Below are positions 23,351-37,055 of a stretch of 64,000 nucleotides of DNA, piece by piece. Source of the stretch: Capsicum annuum (taxonomy: Eukaryota > Streptophyta > Magnoliopsida > Solanales > Solanaceae); contig NC_061119.1 of NCBI RefSeq assembly GCF_002878395.1, positions 48,398,311 through 48,462,310 of the forward strand, in the 5' to 3' direction. Made by a program: the position numbers and the translations under genes. The first letter of the stretch is position 1. Every line of letters starts with the position of its first letter. The notes beneath the pieces were generated by a model. The model searched no databases and was not told the origin of the DNA. It saw only the letters and a program-made list of their open reading frames with translations.

Positions 23351-26300
23351 TGTAAAATCCTAGAAAAGTCTTAGCTCATTTCAGCTCTCAATTTCATGTT
23401 ATGGGGTCCAAAACTTGAAAATTAGCCTAATTATTGAGGACATAGTCATTTCTAAGTCCCCTAAACTTTGATGATTTCATTTTTAATCTTCCTAACCTCA
23501 GAACATCGATTTTTAAGTTAATTCATCATCATGATTATTCAAAGTACATCTTGGGTGAGTTTAGGAATTTTCAAATGAGCATAAGGGTGTGTTTGGATCA
23601 CCAAAATAGTAGAAACACCATTATGAGCCCGCCGCATCCTCTCCAGTGCACCACTCTAGAGCCCGCAGCACCCCCTCCAAAGCTATAATGCCCCGCAAAA
23701 TCCTCTTCCAGTCTGAGCCTTAGAGCGTATTTTGGTAAAGTAAAAATCTGAGTCTAAATGTTTCAAAAGTATCCTCCCAAGTATGAAATACTTTGAATCA
23801 TATGGGAATCATTTTGAGCATGAATTAAGATCATAGAGGTCCCCTAACTCATGGACGAGTTGAAAGCTTTCTTATCGTTCAAGTTTTAGTGACCGTCAAA
23901 ATTTGGGTCAACTTCAATCGACTATACCTCTTTTTATATATCGAATTAGAGGACCTACTATATATCAAATGAAAGTTCTTTGAATTATCTTTCCAACTAT
24001 ATCAATTTCGTCCAAAATCGATATCGGAGCAAAGAGTTATGCTTATTTTACTCTAGCATATAAGCCTGGAAAATCCATGATGACCTTTTGTGAAGACTCG
24101 TCACAAGCCTGACGTACCATCACAAAATGTCGTCACCTTAAGGCAGAAAGTCACAAAATCCACCCTTTTGTGACGACAATTCGTGATGGCCGGTCACGGG
24201 CCTGACGGCTTGTCACGGATGTGTCAGCAATATTTTTCCAGCAGTTTTAGAACATTTTTGCAAGGGTATTTTTGTATTTTCCCACCTTTTGGAAGCCTCT
24301 ATAATTATGGGAAACCTCTTCTAAAATCGTAATTTCATCATTTTTCTCTTCCAATTCTCTCAAGGGAAAATAACTAGGGTTTCATCAAGAACCCTAATCT
24401 TCCAAAAATCATCCACAAATTCTTCAAGATTTCTTCAAGAATCAAGTTCCTCATAGTATGGGCTTCGAGAATTATTTATTACAAGTGCAGATAGAGTCTC
24501 AAGCATTAGAATTTATCCAATTTCAAAGATTAAGGTATATAGATGTTGATTCTTGGGTCCCTTTCATCCAAGAAGCTCAAGAACACTTTTTTTAAATTAA
24601 AAGAATTTTATGTTTACGAGTTGTTAATGATTTGCATGAGTTTAAATTGATGTTTAATGTGTTGTTGAGTTTTGATTTATGTTTGCCTACAAAATTTATG
24701 AGCTTTGACCCTAGTATGTGGAATTCATGCGATGTTTGTGATAGACCTTCTTGAAGTTGTTTTGTATGTGATGTGTTCATGACTTTTGGGTGTAGAAATG
24801 GTTAAATAAGTGAAGCATGTCTCCCATAGGTTTGATAAAGATCTTAGGTGAAGCATAAGGGCCATTATAGTATGTTGAATAGGAAACCCAAATTGTGAGC
24901 TAGTTTGTGCTTAGCGTTTGATAAAATGCCCAAGTAAATGAATTATTCCATAGTAGTAGGAAATTTCCAATTAAGTGAGAACCCGTGTTGAAGGACCTTA
25001 GTGAACAAGTTTAGAGGTGATTGTAGTAAATTCCCCAATTATGTGCTCTTGATATATGTTAAGCTTTTAATATTTGCCAAGTGGTTAGCAAGTAAGTTAT
25101 GACGTGATAGTATGAAGTTTCCCCAAGCCATGTGATATCCAAATACATATCAAGACTGATATAGGTAAGAACTACTTGATATAAGACCTTGTTGAATGGA
25201 CTACGATCTAGTAGCATGTTTTTCCCTACATTATTATATGATTATGATTCCGAGATGCCTAAAGTGACCCCTTGGCGACTGTGATATGCTTTAATGATTA
25301 TGAGAATCTTTGATGATTTTAATGATGCATGAATGATTATGATAATATAAGAATGAACGTGATGATGAATGAATGATTATGCTTTACTTTTATGTCATCA
25401 AGTCTTGGGGATATTTATACCCGACAATAAAGTTGTTGTCTAGAGCCTGTGTCAGTTTCTCGATAATTCTAGTCGAGCCATGATTCTCAGAACTTAGTGA
25501 ATTATAGAACTCTGTATCCTCAGACAAATGCAGAACTTAAGAAAGCTCAGTAATCTTAATTATCTCTGTAATCTCTGTATCGCTTGTAATCTAGCCTCAG
25601 TCCTATAATTAGTTCAGATATAATAGTATTCAAGTGATGCAATTCTAATTTTAGAAGTGATTCGAGTAATCTATTCAATCTCTGTACCGTCATCAGATAC
25701 CATGATTCGATATCTTTTTCTTCAGATACGGAACTAAGTAATCTAAGTGTAACTCAGTCAGATCTTTTGAGAAATATGATCAGTATCAGATTCAGCTCAG
25801 TCTAAGTTCAGTCTAAGAATCAAATCAGTCTTTCAGCTGGGAGTAGAATTCAGCACTGATCGAACCTAAGGATGGGAACTCACCTGCAAGTAGAGGTTAT
25901 GATTCTTTGAAGCAATCCTTGTGTTCCAAAACTGTGTAGCCAGCATAGAAAAAGGAGTCACCTGTCAAGCAAGCTTGACTTCCTGTTGATGGTCACCGCC
26001 AGAGAGCCTGACTTTAGAGAAAAGATAATGTCTTTACCCGTGGCACGATATTGGCACCCTCCCAATCGGGGGTTGATGTTGGACCCCACCTGTGGTAGGT
26101 TGGGGCATGTCAGTTAGATGACTACTTCCCATAGTTTCATTTTTAAATTCAGTCTCAATTTCAAAATCAATCTTTAGAAGTCGGGACTGTTAGATATAGT
26201 CATCTATCTTTATGAGAAACTCAGATAGTTCCATTGATTTATGGACCATCCCATCAGATAGGCTTGGTCTCATATACAGTTATTTGATATCATATTCAGA

Positions 26301-27320
26301 GATATGCCGCCAAATAGGCTTGATCACAGCATCAGATTTCTATTGAATATTCTTGTCGTCAGATTCAGATATAATCATATTTTTTGTCATTAATAAAGAT
26401 TCCAAATTAATCCGTTAGAAAAGTTGATCTCAGTCTTAGACCATGTTAAGTATTCTTATTATCATATTTAGAGATCTCCCATCAGAGAGGCGTGACCTCC
26501 ATCTCAAATTCTATTAAGTATTCATGTTGTCAGATTCGGATATGATCATACTTCTTATCATTGAAAATTGCTCCAGACTAATCTATTAGAGAAGTTGATC
26601 TCTAATTCTGTCAGTCAAAAACAGTAAGCTCAGATTTCAGTCCTTGATGTAAGTACATCCAGATCCTTAGTTATCAGTATCAGATGATTTATTGATTCTG
26701 TATCTCAATTTTAGTAGTGAGTTTAGTCTGCAGTAAGGTGGTATCCGAGTTTCAATACCTAGAGTTACGATGATTGTGTTCGTGTTCTATGAATTCATGT
26801 ATGTGTTCTCATGCGGCATCTTCATGATTAGTCAGTTTAGATATTATGCATGCATGAGCCCTTGCATTAGCCTACCCCGTCTACATACTCGGTACATTTC
26901 TGTACTAATGTATTTATGCTATGGTGTTTTATTTGATATCATAGTTTCAGAGGCACAAGATCCAGAGTATCCTCAGCAGTTTCATCCCAGTCAGCAGTGA
27001 GTCCTCTTCTTTCGAGGACGAATCTCATTTTACTATTATTGCTTCAGACTTTGTTTATTTTCAGTTGACAGAGTTAGTTGGGGACCTGTCCCATCAAATC
27101 TCAGTTCAGACAGTTTAGAGGCTTTTCAGACGGATGTATTAGTATTCAATTTTTTGTAGTATGAGCATTCATAGATGTGTTGAACCTTATGGCTAGTTTC
27201 CACATTTATTTTAGATATTATGCAATGTATAGGTACAAATATCAGTAAAGGGTTAGCTTATGGTCTTTCAGGGTCATAAGCACCATGTGACATCTTGGGA
27301 TGGGATCTCGGGGCATTACA
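23351..27320 (+). repeat. Gypsy-2 3' LTR, about 3.97 kb
   Basis: Starts TGTAAAATCC after the polypurine tract and ends GGGGCATTACA at 27,320. It shares landmarks in order with the Gypsy-1 and Gypsy-3 LTRs: the leader (GATGTTGATTCTTGGGTCCC at about 24,541), the GTCATCAAGTCTTGGGGATA block (25,394), the AAGGATGGGAACTCACCTGC block (about 25,870) and the CCTCTTCTTTCGAGGACGAA block (about 27,002). It is about 1 kb longer than the Gypsy-3 LTR, partly because the U3 holds two repeat cassettes (about 23,625-23,735 and 24,060-24,230). Confidence 0.75.
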
Positions 27321-29219
27321 AGAGTACAAGATGCACCCTCCTTCACCCATCCATCTTTTTGCTCCTCGATAATTAAGGACATTTGGGTCATTTTTCTTTA
27401 CCCAATCAATCCATAACACGAAATTTAGCTCCCTAAAGAGCATTTTTTGCTCTTTCAATCACAAATCCTCTCAAAATAAGCCCTACTCTCCTCAATAACA
27501 AATCCTAAACCATTCTTAAGCAATCAAGAAATTCAAGCTTCAAATCTTAAGAAATTCCCAAGAATCTTCATGAAATCATCTAGTGAGGTATGTGTGATGT
27601 TTATCCATTTGTTCCTTTTACCCATAGAGTCCAAGAATCCCATTTTGGTTTTGAATTATGAGTTTTTCATGTTTAAGTTGAAATATATCCATGAATCACT
27701 TGTTGATTCAATTACAAGTTATGTTTATAAGTGTTTTCAAGTGGGATGGTCCATTACATATTTTAAATGTTGTAATCTTCACGTTAAATCCCTAAGATAT
27801 GATTCCAGTCTTGTAATCATGTTATTCTCGAATGCTTTACCCATTATCATTCTTAAGTTCATGACTCTCATGTGTTTGATGAAATTCCTAAGTGTTGGCT
27901 TTTTAACAATGATTCCCTACTATGGTTTTAAAGCTTTAATATGGCATTATTGTTAATTCCATTCAGTATTGATGGGTTATGAACATTTGATACCTATGTG
28001 ATTTACATAAATTTAGCTTTTCAAGTATTCAGAAAGTTAATCCATGAATTTTAACAATCTACTTAGATATTCATACTCATGATGATCACTATCAGTTATA
28101 TAATAATATTCAGTTGAGTTTAGTTCAGTCCACTACCAGTGTCAGTTCAGTTGGGATTAGGATTTAGTACCGAGTTAACCTAGTTATGGGGGCTCACCCA
28201 CCAGTTAGGACTGGGTCCAAAGTAGCAGTCCTTAAGTTCCAGAACAACTTAGCCAGCATAGGATTATAAGATGTAACTCACCAATTTAGGACTGACACCC
28301 TCTTAGGGGTCACCTGTCAGTTCAGAACTGACTTTATAGTCCTTCGGGACATCAGATTAGTGAATCCACATAGCCAGTGTTAGTACTCATGGCATGATAT
28401 TGACACCCTTCCAGCTGGGGTTACAAGTTGGACCCCAAATAGCACAGATTGGGGCATATAGGTTAGATGATACCTCTGACAGTATCAGTACAGTCTTTCA
28501 GCGTATTCTCAGTTTAGGTTTGCTTGACCAAGTGTACACACTTTCAGTTATTCGATAATATAGTTTACAATATTTTAGATTTTAGACTTATTTCAGATTA
28601 CAAATTTATGCTTGGTCTTACATTCTCTAATGTTACTATTTTCATGGATTCATGTCCAGTTATCTCATGCTATTCAGTTAGTCCTCATTTTATATGCACA
28701 GTACCCCATGTATATCAGCCTAACCTCATCTCATATACTAGTACATTCAAAGTACTTACCACGTACTCTTCTTTGCTCTATGATGTCTTATATCATAGGT
28801 TCGGACAAATAGTTTCCCGACCATAGTTAGACAACTCAGCGTGATCCAACAACCGTAGTGGTGAGTTCTCGTACATCAAGGACATATTATGTTTATTCAG
28901 TTATTTCAGTATTTCATTTTATTAAATCAGTCGGAGTTAGTTTGGGGTCTGTCCCATAACTCCTCAGTCAGTTTAGAGGCTTTCCGACATTCAGACTGTC
29001 AATCAGTTATTTTTAGTTTTATCAGATGTTTCAGACTTATGATTGATTTGGTATTTCTGTATCAATATTTATATTTCTTTCTCAATTCATCTTCCACAAA
29101 GGTGTTATGTTCATATTTCTTCAGTGCTCACAACAGGTACCAGCTCATGGGTTAGCTTGTGGTCACTTGTAATAGTAAGCACTATTGTTACAACTAGGGG
29201 GTAGCCTAGGGTCGTGACA
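27321..29219 (+). repeat. Subtype-B Gypsy LTR fragment, left end missing
   Basis: Begins abruptly after the 3' terminus of the Gypsy-2 LTR and ends with GGGTCGTGACA at 29,219. It carries the same landmarks as the Gypsy-2 5' LTR (CAGTACCCCATGTATATCAG, GAGTTAGTTTGGGGTCTGTC). The missing left end corresponds to most of the U3. Open frames at 27,570-27,956 and 28,524-28,826 are LTR sequence, not genes. Confidence 0.75.
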
Positions 29220-31352
29220 CATGCATACAAAAAAGATCCCACCGGTGGTTCAAATCATATATCCTAACAATTCTACAATTATAATATCAATACAGAAATA
29301 ACTACACAAAATATATTTAAAAAAATATTAAATACACGATAACAAACATATAAATAGTAGTGTAGATAATGCAATGCAATATAATGTAATTGAGTGCTAA
29401 TGAAATAAGCCATAATATTGTATCCTTCACATGAATCTCGTATGCATATTTCTATCATAAGCTTCTAAACAGGACCCGTAGGGGCTTCGCAACCCATTTA
29501 CTTTCACAATCTCAATCTCATATATCAATCAGTCTATCTATAGAATCCTTGGTCAAGGTATTTATAAAGTATTTTATTTTCTTTTAAAATTAGTGTTTCT
29601 CTATGGTACTAATTCCTTGTATATAGATGAATGAAATGAGAATGTATGTTAATAACCAAAGAAATTTCATATAATGAATCAATTCAATAATTGTACTCAA
29701 TGAGCTCAAATATCAACAAATCATGATATAAACCATCACATAGCACCACAGTAATGAAGAGACATTTAAGACATCAATAATATCATATCAAGCCCCCACT
29801 TAGGAATCACAATAAAGATAAATGAAAAATAATAATCAAACAACACTAATATCTACCTCCACTCGGGAATCACAATAATAATCATCTCTTAAGTCAAATA
29901 TAATTTTCATGTAGGCCCTCACTCAGGCATCACAATAATAATAATCTCTCAAATTAATAATAATACTCAAATAGGCCACCACACGAGCAACATGGTTCTA
30001 TAACTAACCAAAAATATGAATCATGACACAATCTTTAACCCATAACCTACTTTACATGAATAGTTAACTTTCCATTCCAGTCTAAAAAAAGTTAAGCCAT
30101 AGCCTACCTCCAAAAGACGAATCTCAAGCCTAGACCCTTTAATGTGGAGCCATTCCTTTATACACAGCTTTGAAATAAACCTGATCGATAAGAAAATGTA
30201 ATCTATATATTAAAAGGAGTCTAACAATACCAATATTGGCTACTTTTATTTTTCGTTCAAAAATCGACCCCAAAGAAACAATGCTAAATTAGAATTTTAC
30301 TACAGAATCATAATTTTCATACTCTACGGGTTCTAAATATGAAAAATCATTGAAAATAAGTCGAAATTGAGCTTGAAATCAAAGAAAAACTAATTTTCCA
30401 ATACCAAGTAAAACACAAATTCCATGTTTAAAATTCAAGTTTATAATATGTTTTGAAGATGAAATCAATAGAAAACAATGAGAATATAAGTTTAGAGTTT
30501 ACACACACAAGTTTGGTGAAATTTCTCTTTGAAATCCTCAAGAAGTGGAGCCCCCATAGTCTAAAATAGTGAAAATATGGGTTTGGACGAGAAAGGAAAT
30601 TAAATTCTTTCAAGGTGAATTTGTTATTTGAAAACCCAAAGTAAAATCCGCACAAGTCTTGGGAATGCGGTTAAACCATCGTGTTCGCGATGAAGATCAA
30701 ACCATACTTGGATCCACTATACCTTCACGAATGAGGTCCCACCATCACATCCGGGATGAACTATATTTATGCTCTCTTTGAAAGTGTTTAGGGGCCTGCA
30801 AATGGAAATACAGATTCATGAGATACCACATAGCAACAAAACCTGTAGTGCACAAGTATAGAAATATTTTTTAATGGACCCTCAAGATTCATTAGGAACC
30901 CAACAAAATTATCTGAATATGCTACTAGGATAATCTTGATATTCCAGACTTAATGTAACCGTTGAGTTTATGAAAAGAGGTTGATTTCAACATGTTAATC
31001 CCTAGTCCCCTCTAGGCTAAATTTAACTAGTTTCTCGTCTAAGAGGTCAAAACTAAATATAAAGGCCCAAATCCAAACAAACTATCCTACTAACCCAAAA
31101 TTGACATTTTGGATATAATATAATTGATAAAATAAGCATATGATGCTTAGAACACAAAATGTTGACCAAAGTCAAATGATCACTTATAAGGCTACTCAAA
31201 ACCTCAAACTCACTTACATTACTTCTGAACACTTTAGGGACTATGTAAACCATCCCCACAAATCAAAATTGTATATAGAAATTATGAAGAAGGGAAAAAT
31301 GGCCAAAACTAGAGAAAGCTGGAAATCACAAAAAGATTTGGTAAATTATACA
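29220..31352 (-). repeat. Gypsy-4 3' LTR, minus strand
   Basis: The right end on the plus strand is ...TATACA at 31,352, i.e. the minus-strand LTR starts TGTATAATTT. Just outside it the minus strand reads CATTTGAGGATGAACTTG, the motif that precedes every 3' LTR here. The body matches 33,891-35,925 in the same orientation (for example ATGTTGACCAAAG and GGCTACTCAAAACC). The left limit against the neighbouring LTR at 29,219 is approximate. Confidence 0.7.
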
Positions 31353-32215
31353 CCGAGAAACACAAGTTCATCCTCAAATGAAAAAGCAAATAAGGTACCT
31401 GAATTGGTAAAAAGTTGTGGGTATCTAATCCACATATTGAAATAAACCTCCCATTTATCCTCTTCAATCAAGCGATATCTCCACTGAACTATCACAGAAT
31501 CAATTCGCTTAGACCTCAACTTTCTAGTCTGTCTATCTATGATAGCAATGGGCCCCTCTTTTAGGACAATACATTATCTAATACAACCAAACCAGACCAA
31601 ATCACAGTTGAATCATTTGGACGATTTATCTTTAATATAGAAACATGGAATACCGAATGAATAACAATAAGATTTGGAGGAAAATCTAGCCTATAAGTCC
31701 CATCTCCTAAATTCTCAAGAATATCAAAAGGCCCAATAAATCTTGGACTAATCTTACCTTTTTCCCAAACCTTATCATACCCTTAATGGGTGATATCTTC
31801 AACAAACCTATCTCACCAAGTCTTAATACTATATCGTTGACTTGTCAATCAGCATAATTCTTCTGCCTACTTTGGGTAGCCCACAAGCCTCTACTGAATT
31901 AATCTAACTCTTTCCATCGAGTCTATTGACAAATCATAATCCCAAATCCTAACCTTAAATGAATCAAACAATCCCTTAGGAGATCTACACCTTCACCCAT
32001 AAAAAGCTTTGAAAGGCACCATTTGAATGCTGGAATGGAAATTTTTATAATCGAACTCTGCTAAGGGAAAAACTGGTCTTATTGGCTACTGAATTCCATA
32101 ACACATGTTCAAGGAATGTCATCAAATACATGGATGGTTCGCTCTGACTTTCCATCCATCTGAGGATCAATAGATCCCGAATGCCTTGGAAACTGTCCTG
32201 ATTGCAACTTATGGT
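31353..32215 (-). pseudogene. pol: Gypsy-4 integrase 3' half and chromodomain-like end
   Basis: Minus-strand reading from 32,215: a core remnant with DPQMDGKSERTIHVF (the catalytic Glu is in SERTI), then SLAEFDYKNFHSSIQMVPF, the C-terminal KISPIKGMIRFGKKGKISPR, and YRLDFPPNLIVIHSVFHVSI. The last part reads AIIDRQTRKLRSKRIDSVIV with WRYRLIEEDKW, a chromodomain-like ending. Several stops. Everything upstream (gag to the first two catalytic Asp residues) is missing, cut at about 32,215 by other DNA. Confidence 0.8.
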
Positions 32216-33615
32216 AGAGAGTCGTTATGAGCCTATATGAGTCGTAGTGTGACCCGTGTCATTGATGACTAAATTTTAGTTTTTAAAATAAGGGCACTTT
32301 GGACAATTTCCTTATCACCCAATTAAAACCCCATGTTCATAAAGCACTTAGGAGGGATTATTTCTCATTCATAACATACTCAAACACTTCCAAATCTCTC
32401 TTAAATTCTCTCAATTAGCCATACTTAGGGTTTTTAATAAGTTGGTTATCCAAGAGCTCAAGGATTGAATTCTTTTCGTGAAACTTGATATTTTAAGCAT
32501 TTTACTCTTCTCAAATTATTAATTTGCTAAAAGCATAAGTTCTAAAGTGTTATTGATATGGTATTGAGGTTATTTATGAAAACATGGGCTGAGGGTTTTG
32601 TATAACTGTTGTTTATGTTATGTTTCATGTAGTACCTACATGGTTTATGTTTTAATGGTGGTTTTAAAATCAATTAATGCATGGGATTGTTGAATAAATA
32701 AAGGGATTGTGATTTCCCAAAACTTGTGACTTTTGAAATGGTTATGACCTGACTTCAACTCCTATTGTGGAATTGGTTTTGAATATGTAAAATATGCACA
32801 TTGAACATCTTTTAGACTATTGTTTAATGTGAAAGGTTAATAAAGTATAACGATTTTAAATTGAACCAAAAGGGGATTATGAGTTCCCACATGTGATGAT
32901 AATTATTTGGCATGTTAATGTTACCTGGCACGTGTAGTTGGTCTGACAATACCAACAATTTATCCCTTAATGTGTAATGTGGTTCTATGAATGAGAATGT
33001 GTGATATTTAATTTAATTGGGCTTTAATGTGAGTTGTATAGCTGAGTTGTAAAAGTATAGGTCCTAAGGGACCAATACTGGGAACCGTGATTGCCGACAC
33101 AAGGGTCTATATGACCAGGCCGTTTGAGGCCCCCATATTATTATCATATGATTGGGAGGTTCAAGTCACCCACATTGTATTATATAATTTGGTGCTTGTT
33201 TTACCTTTATATGCCGGGAGGTATTAGTTCTCCATAATGCATATGTATACCCTCTGGTTCGTGCGGCCACACGCATTTGGGTCCTACCATCCGGGGGAGA
33301 GCTGGGTTCATATAGTCCATGAGTGCTTTCTTATGTTTTGACGGCTCGTAGGGTCAAGTCATAGTCAACACAAAAACCATTTAGGGTAAATACTGGACAT
33401 TGTATGATTTGCACCTAACGACTCGTAACGAGTCCTTATGATTCATAGTGATCCGTTTGTACTCATAATTGAACTCAATCACACACACTGTTTAGGCTAC
33501 GATTGGGTCCCTAGGACCCGTCAAGACTCCTTACGACTAGTAAGGGGAGTCGTAGTCAAGACAATAAGGATAAAATTTTAAAAATTTTTAAGGACCAAAA
33601 ACCTAGAGTGCTACA
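32216..33615 (+). repeat. LTR-like fragment, plus strand, unassigned family
   Basis: It interrupts the Gypsy-4 integrase. The sequence has LTR style: a leader with TTAGGGTTTTTAATAAG near 32,427, repeated CGACTCGTAA/TTACGAGTC-like motifs at 33,330-33,560, and an ACA terminus in GAGTGCTACA at 33,615. No clear left end or second copy was found. No coding similarity. Confidence 0.45.
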
Positions 33616-33890
33616 AAAAATCATAATGCCAAGGAATATAATGAAAGTTCCTTTGGGACTAAAGTGAAGCCGGTCAGGTCAAACCCGCCCTTTATTAAAT
33701 TATTTAGTAAATTAATTAAATTAAATAAACTGTACCACACACACCAAGTAATAACTCAAAGCTGGTGAGAAAATAGGTCAAATAGGATATTTATAATGGT
33801 ATTAACTAGTTTCGTGGGATAATTGGATACCCACAAATTTTAAGTGTCTTATTAAAAATTCGGGATAACTTTAATGGCATCTTTATGTCT
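33616..33890. other. Unassigned spacer
   Basis: About 275 AT-rich bases between the two LTR-like blocks. No gene or recognisable element end was seen. Confidence 0.35.
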
Positions 33891-35925
33891 TTTCTCCACA
33901 CAATATAATAAATAAAATTCTATCATGATAATATAACACGAATGAAAATAATAAGACATAATATTAATCACATATAAATATGTAATACAGTGTAACATGA
34001 TGGTATGACATATATGCAATGATCTTATGTTTCACCTTGTATATACTTTAAGCTACTAGGAGAGGATCCATGGGGGTTCGCTACCCATATACTATTACAA
34101 TCTTATCAATTAACCTCACCAGCATATTCCTCGGCTAAGATGTTTTATAAAGTGTCTAATTTTCTTTCAAAAATAGTTTTAAGTAGTACCAGTTTCATGA
34201 ATAGGAATGAATAAATGAGTATGCATGTTCATTACCAGTTCAACAACATACAGTAATCAACTTAGCAATGGTATAAATGAGTTCAAGTCACCCCAAACCT
34301 CAATAACCATGATACAAGCCCCTTACGGAAACACAAGCTCCCACTTAAGTATCACGATAATAATAAGCTCTCAAATTAATAATATAGTCTACACAAGCCC
34401 TCACTCGAAAATCACAATAATAATAACAAATCCAAATAACATAAACACAGAGAACTTGTCAAAACCATAACTGATTTTACGAGATAAGTTTTCATCTTTC
34501 CCAATCATGACACTATTTTACTCAAATACTAAATGGGAATTATACTAGTTAACAAAAATGTCCTAAAGTGCACCTTCACTTACCTAATAAATAGGCCAAA
34601 GCTCAACCTTTAAACTACTTAGTTATACTATAATAAATTTCTATCTTAAGTGATTACTAAACCGCAATTATTCCATCAAATAACTATAAATCTATTTATA
34701 CCCTAAGTAGCTATTAAACCCAAGTCTTTCTATCAAATAACTATTAGATCAACACTACGCATATTGACATACTTTGATTTCTGATTTAAAATGACTTTGA
34801 TAATCAATCCTGAAAATAAAAGGGTAAAATTAAAATTTTAGTAAAGAAATAAGCCACTCATCGTTTAAGGTTTCTAATATGAAATTCCAATGAAAATCGA
34901 GTAGAAATCAAACTTAAAATCATAGAAAAACTTTTTTTTTTTTACATTACTAGGTAAAAATTCAAGATCTCTAGTTTAAGATCAAAGATTTGAAGATGAT
35001 TTTGTAATATAATCAATGGGTAATGGTGAAATCAAAATTTAGAAGCTTACCAAGGTTTAGATCTTAAAAATCTCTTTGAAATCATCTCAATTCAAGCTCC
35101 GACACTTTAAAAATAAAGAAAATGGCACTTGAACTCAAAAAAAAAAATTATCTGCCCAGTTAAATCCGTCATCGTGATCGTGGTGACCACCCACACCATC
35201 ACAGCGTTATCCGACCCAAACCTATTGTGATCATAATGGTTCAGTTGAGGTCCCAATGACCAAAAGACCCGGGACAATAATTTAACTCTTCGCAATCATG
35301 GTATCCACTATCGTGATTGCAATTATAATAACAACAACAGATCACGATTGTAGCTTTGAACCTCATGATCCGGATAAAGAAAAACCTGCATAAATAAACA
35401 GCTGAAACTGGTAAAGAAAATAATTATAAACTCTATAAACAGACCCTCGAGATTCTTTTAGGACCCCAAACAAAAAAATTAGTAATGTTACGAGGCTAAT
35501 TCCGACATTTAGAACTCAACAAAACCCTCAAAGCCACCAAAAGAGATCGTTATGAACAAATTTCATCCCAAAATCACATTAGGGAATTAAAATTCGTATT
35601 TTGATCAAACACGAAAACATTACAAAAAAGGATCTCTGAATCCGATACAACTATGTTACTAAGCGAAATAGGACGTTCGAGATCTAGTGGAACTAACAGA
35701 ATCACCATCAGATGCTCCGATCACAAAATGTTGACCAAAGATAACTCTATCACTTTAAAGGCTACTCAAAACCACAAACTCATATAAATCACTTTAAAAT
35801 GCATTGGGAACCATGCAAATCATTTCCACAATTCATAATTCATATAAAGCAACAATGAAAATGACAAAATGATCAAAACACACAAAAAAACTCTAAAAAT
35901 CTCAATCACAACGAAGATTGTTACA
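33891..35925 (-). repeat. Second Gypsy-4-type LTR, minus strand
   Basis: Homologous to 29,220-31,352 along its length: CATGGGGGTTCGCTACCCAT, the TTTTATAAAGT block, and near the right end ATGTTGACCAAAG and GGCTACTCAAAACCACAAAC. The right end TTACA at 35,925 gives a minus-strand start TGTAACAATC. Either the 5' LTR of Gypsy-4, with most of the internal region lost, or a separate solo LTR. Confidence 0.6.
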
Positions 35926-37055
35926 AGGTAGCTTAAAAGAGTAGCAAAAACTTTGGGTTGTTGTAAAGGACTTATGCTTAGGTCCTTTGATTGGGAGGCT
36001 AATCCACCTTCGCTTGGTATTTTAGTGAAGTTGAGTTGAAATTCTACAGAGGTTCATCCATATTTTCTCTCCAATATTTTAAATATTTGTAGTCTATCAT
36101 TTTATCCTGTAGTAATTGCAGAGCTACAGATTTCTGTATAATAATTTATGCTAATTGTACTGTAATGTATATCTAATTCTAGATTTTCAATGTTATTTAT
36201 TATTTTGTGTTGAATCTCTTGTGCTATATTGCATTTATTTGTTAATTTTTTTCAAGAATAGAAAATAAGTTGGAAAACACACATTGGAACACCATCACTG
36301 CTCCATAAAATCAAAAAAAACATAATAGAAGTTAAAGTCAGGCGAAAATTGGTGACCCATTCATCCCTTTCTTGTGTTTATTTAGTAGTTAAAGTGTATG
36401 AAGACCCAACTTGCTACGATGAATTTTTCTATTGTTGTTGTCTAAAGTTTTACATAATAAAAAAAATATTAAAAAGCATTTAAAAAAATATTTAATTTAA
36501 AGTAGATTAGTAAACACACCATTTTCTTGAGAAGTGAGCAGCACAATAGCAAAAATGACGTGTGCTTATGTCACCCACTTTTGATCAAATATTGTGGCTT
36601 GCAAAATCACTCTCCTAAGAAATTAAAAAAAAAAAAATTTAACAATATTATGAGTCACCAATTAATTTTTTCCATTCTTTTCTAGGTTGAGTATGATTAA
36701 TTTAATATACAACCCAATAGCACTAGCAAAAGAGATCAAACTTCCTTGCATGTGAGTAGCTAAAGATATCTTTCTTTGACAAGTTTTCTGAAAGAGTGTA
36801 ATATTATAATATGCAAACATATTGACTTTTATTTCGTATGTATACATAGTTCAAATCGATACTAATCGTTCATTCAGTTGAAACCACAAAATCGTATCTA
36901 AATTCACCTCTAATTTTATTGCCACACAATTTTGAAACTTTCAAAGATAAATAAATAGGGTCGATTTTCTAAATAGTTAATTGATTGTTATTATCTCTGA
37001 AAGGTAAAAAACTTTTTGAGAAAATAAAATATTAGTTAAGTGTTCATCCAAGAAA
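35926..37055. other. Intergenic DNA downstream of the GSTU cluster
   Basis: AT-rich, with no gene, RNA or element end recognised. The part next to 37,055 is the 3' flank of GSTU-A. Confidence 0.4.

Noticed and set aside
27570..28826. Open frames of 128 and 100 codons that might look like membrane proteins
   Set aside because: They fall inside an LTR fragment whose landmarks match other LTRs; hydrophobic content reflects T-rich sequence.
35926..37055. Possible gene 3' end near 35,940-36,250
   Set aside because: T-rich, 3'UTR-like sequence only; no upstream coding exon or domain could be identified on either strand.
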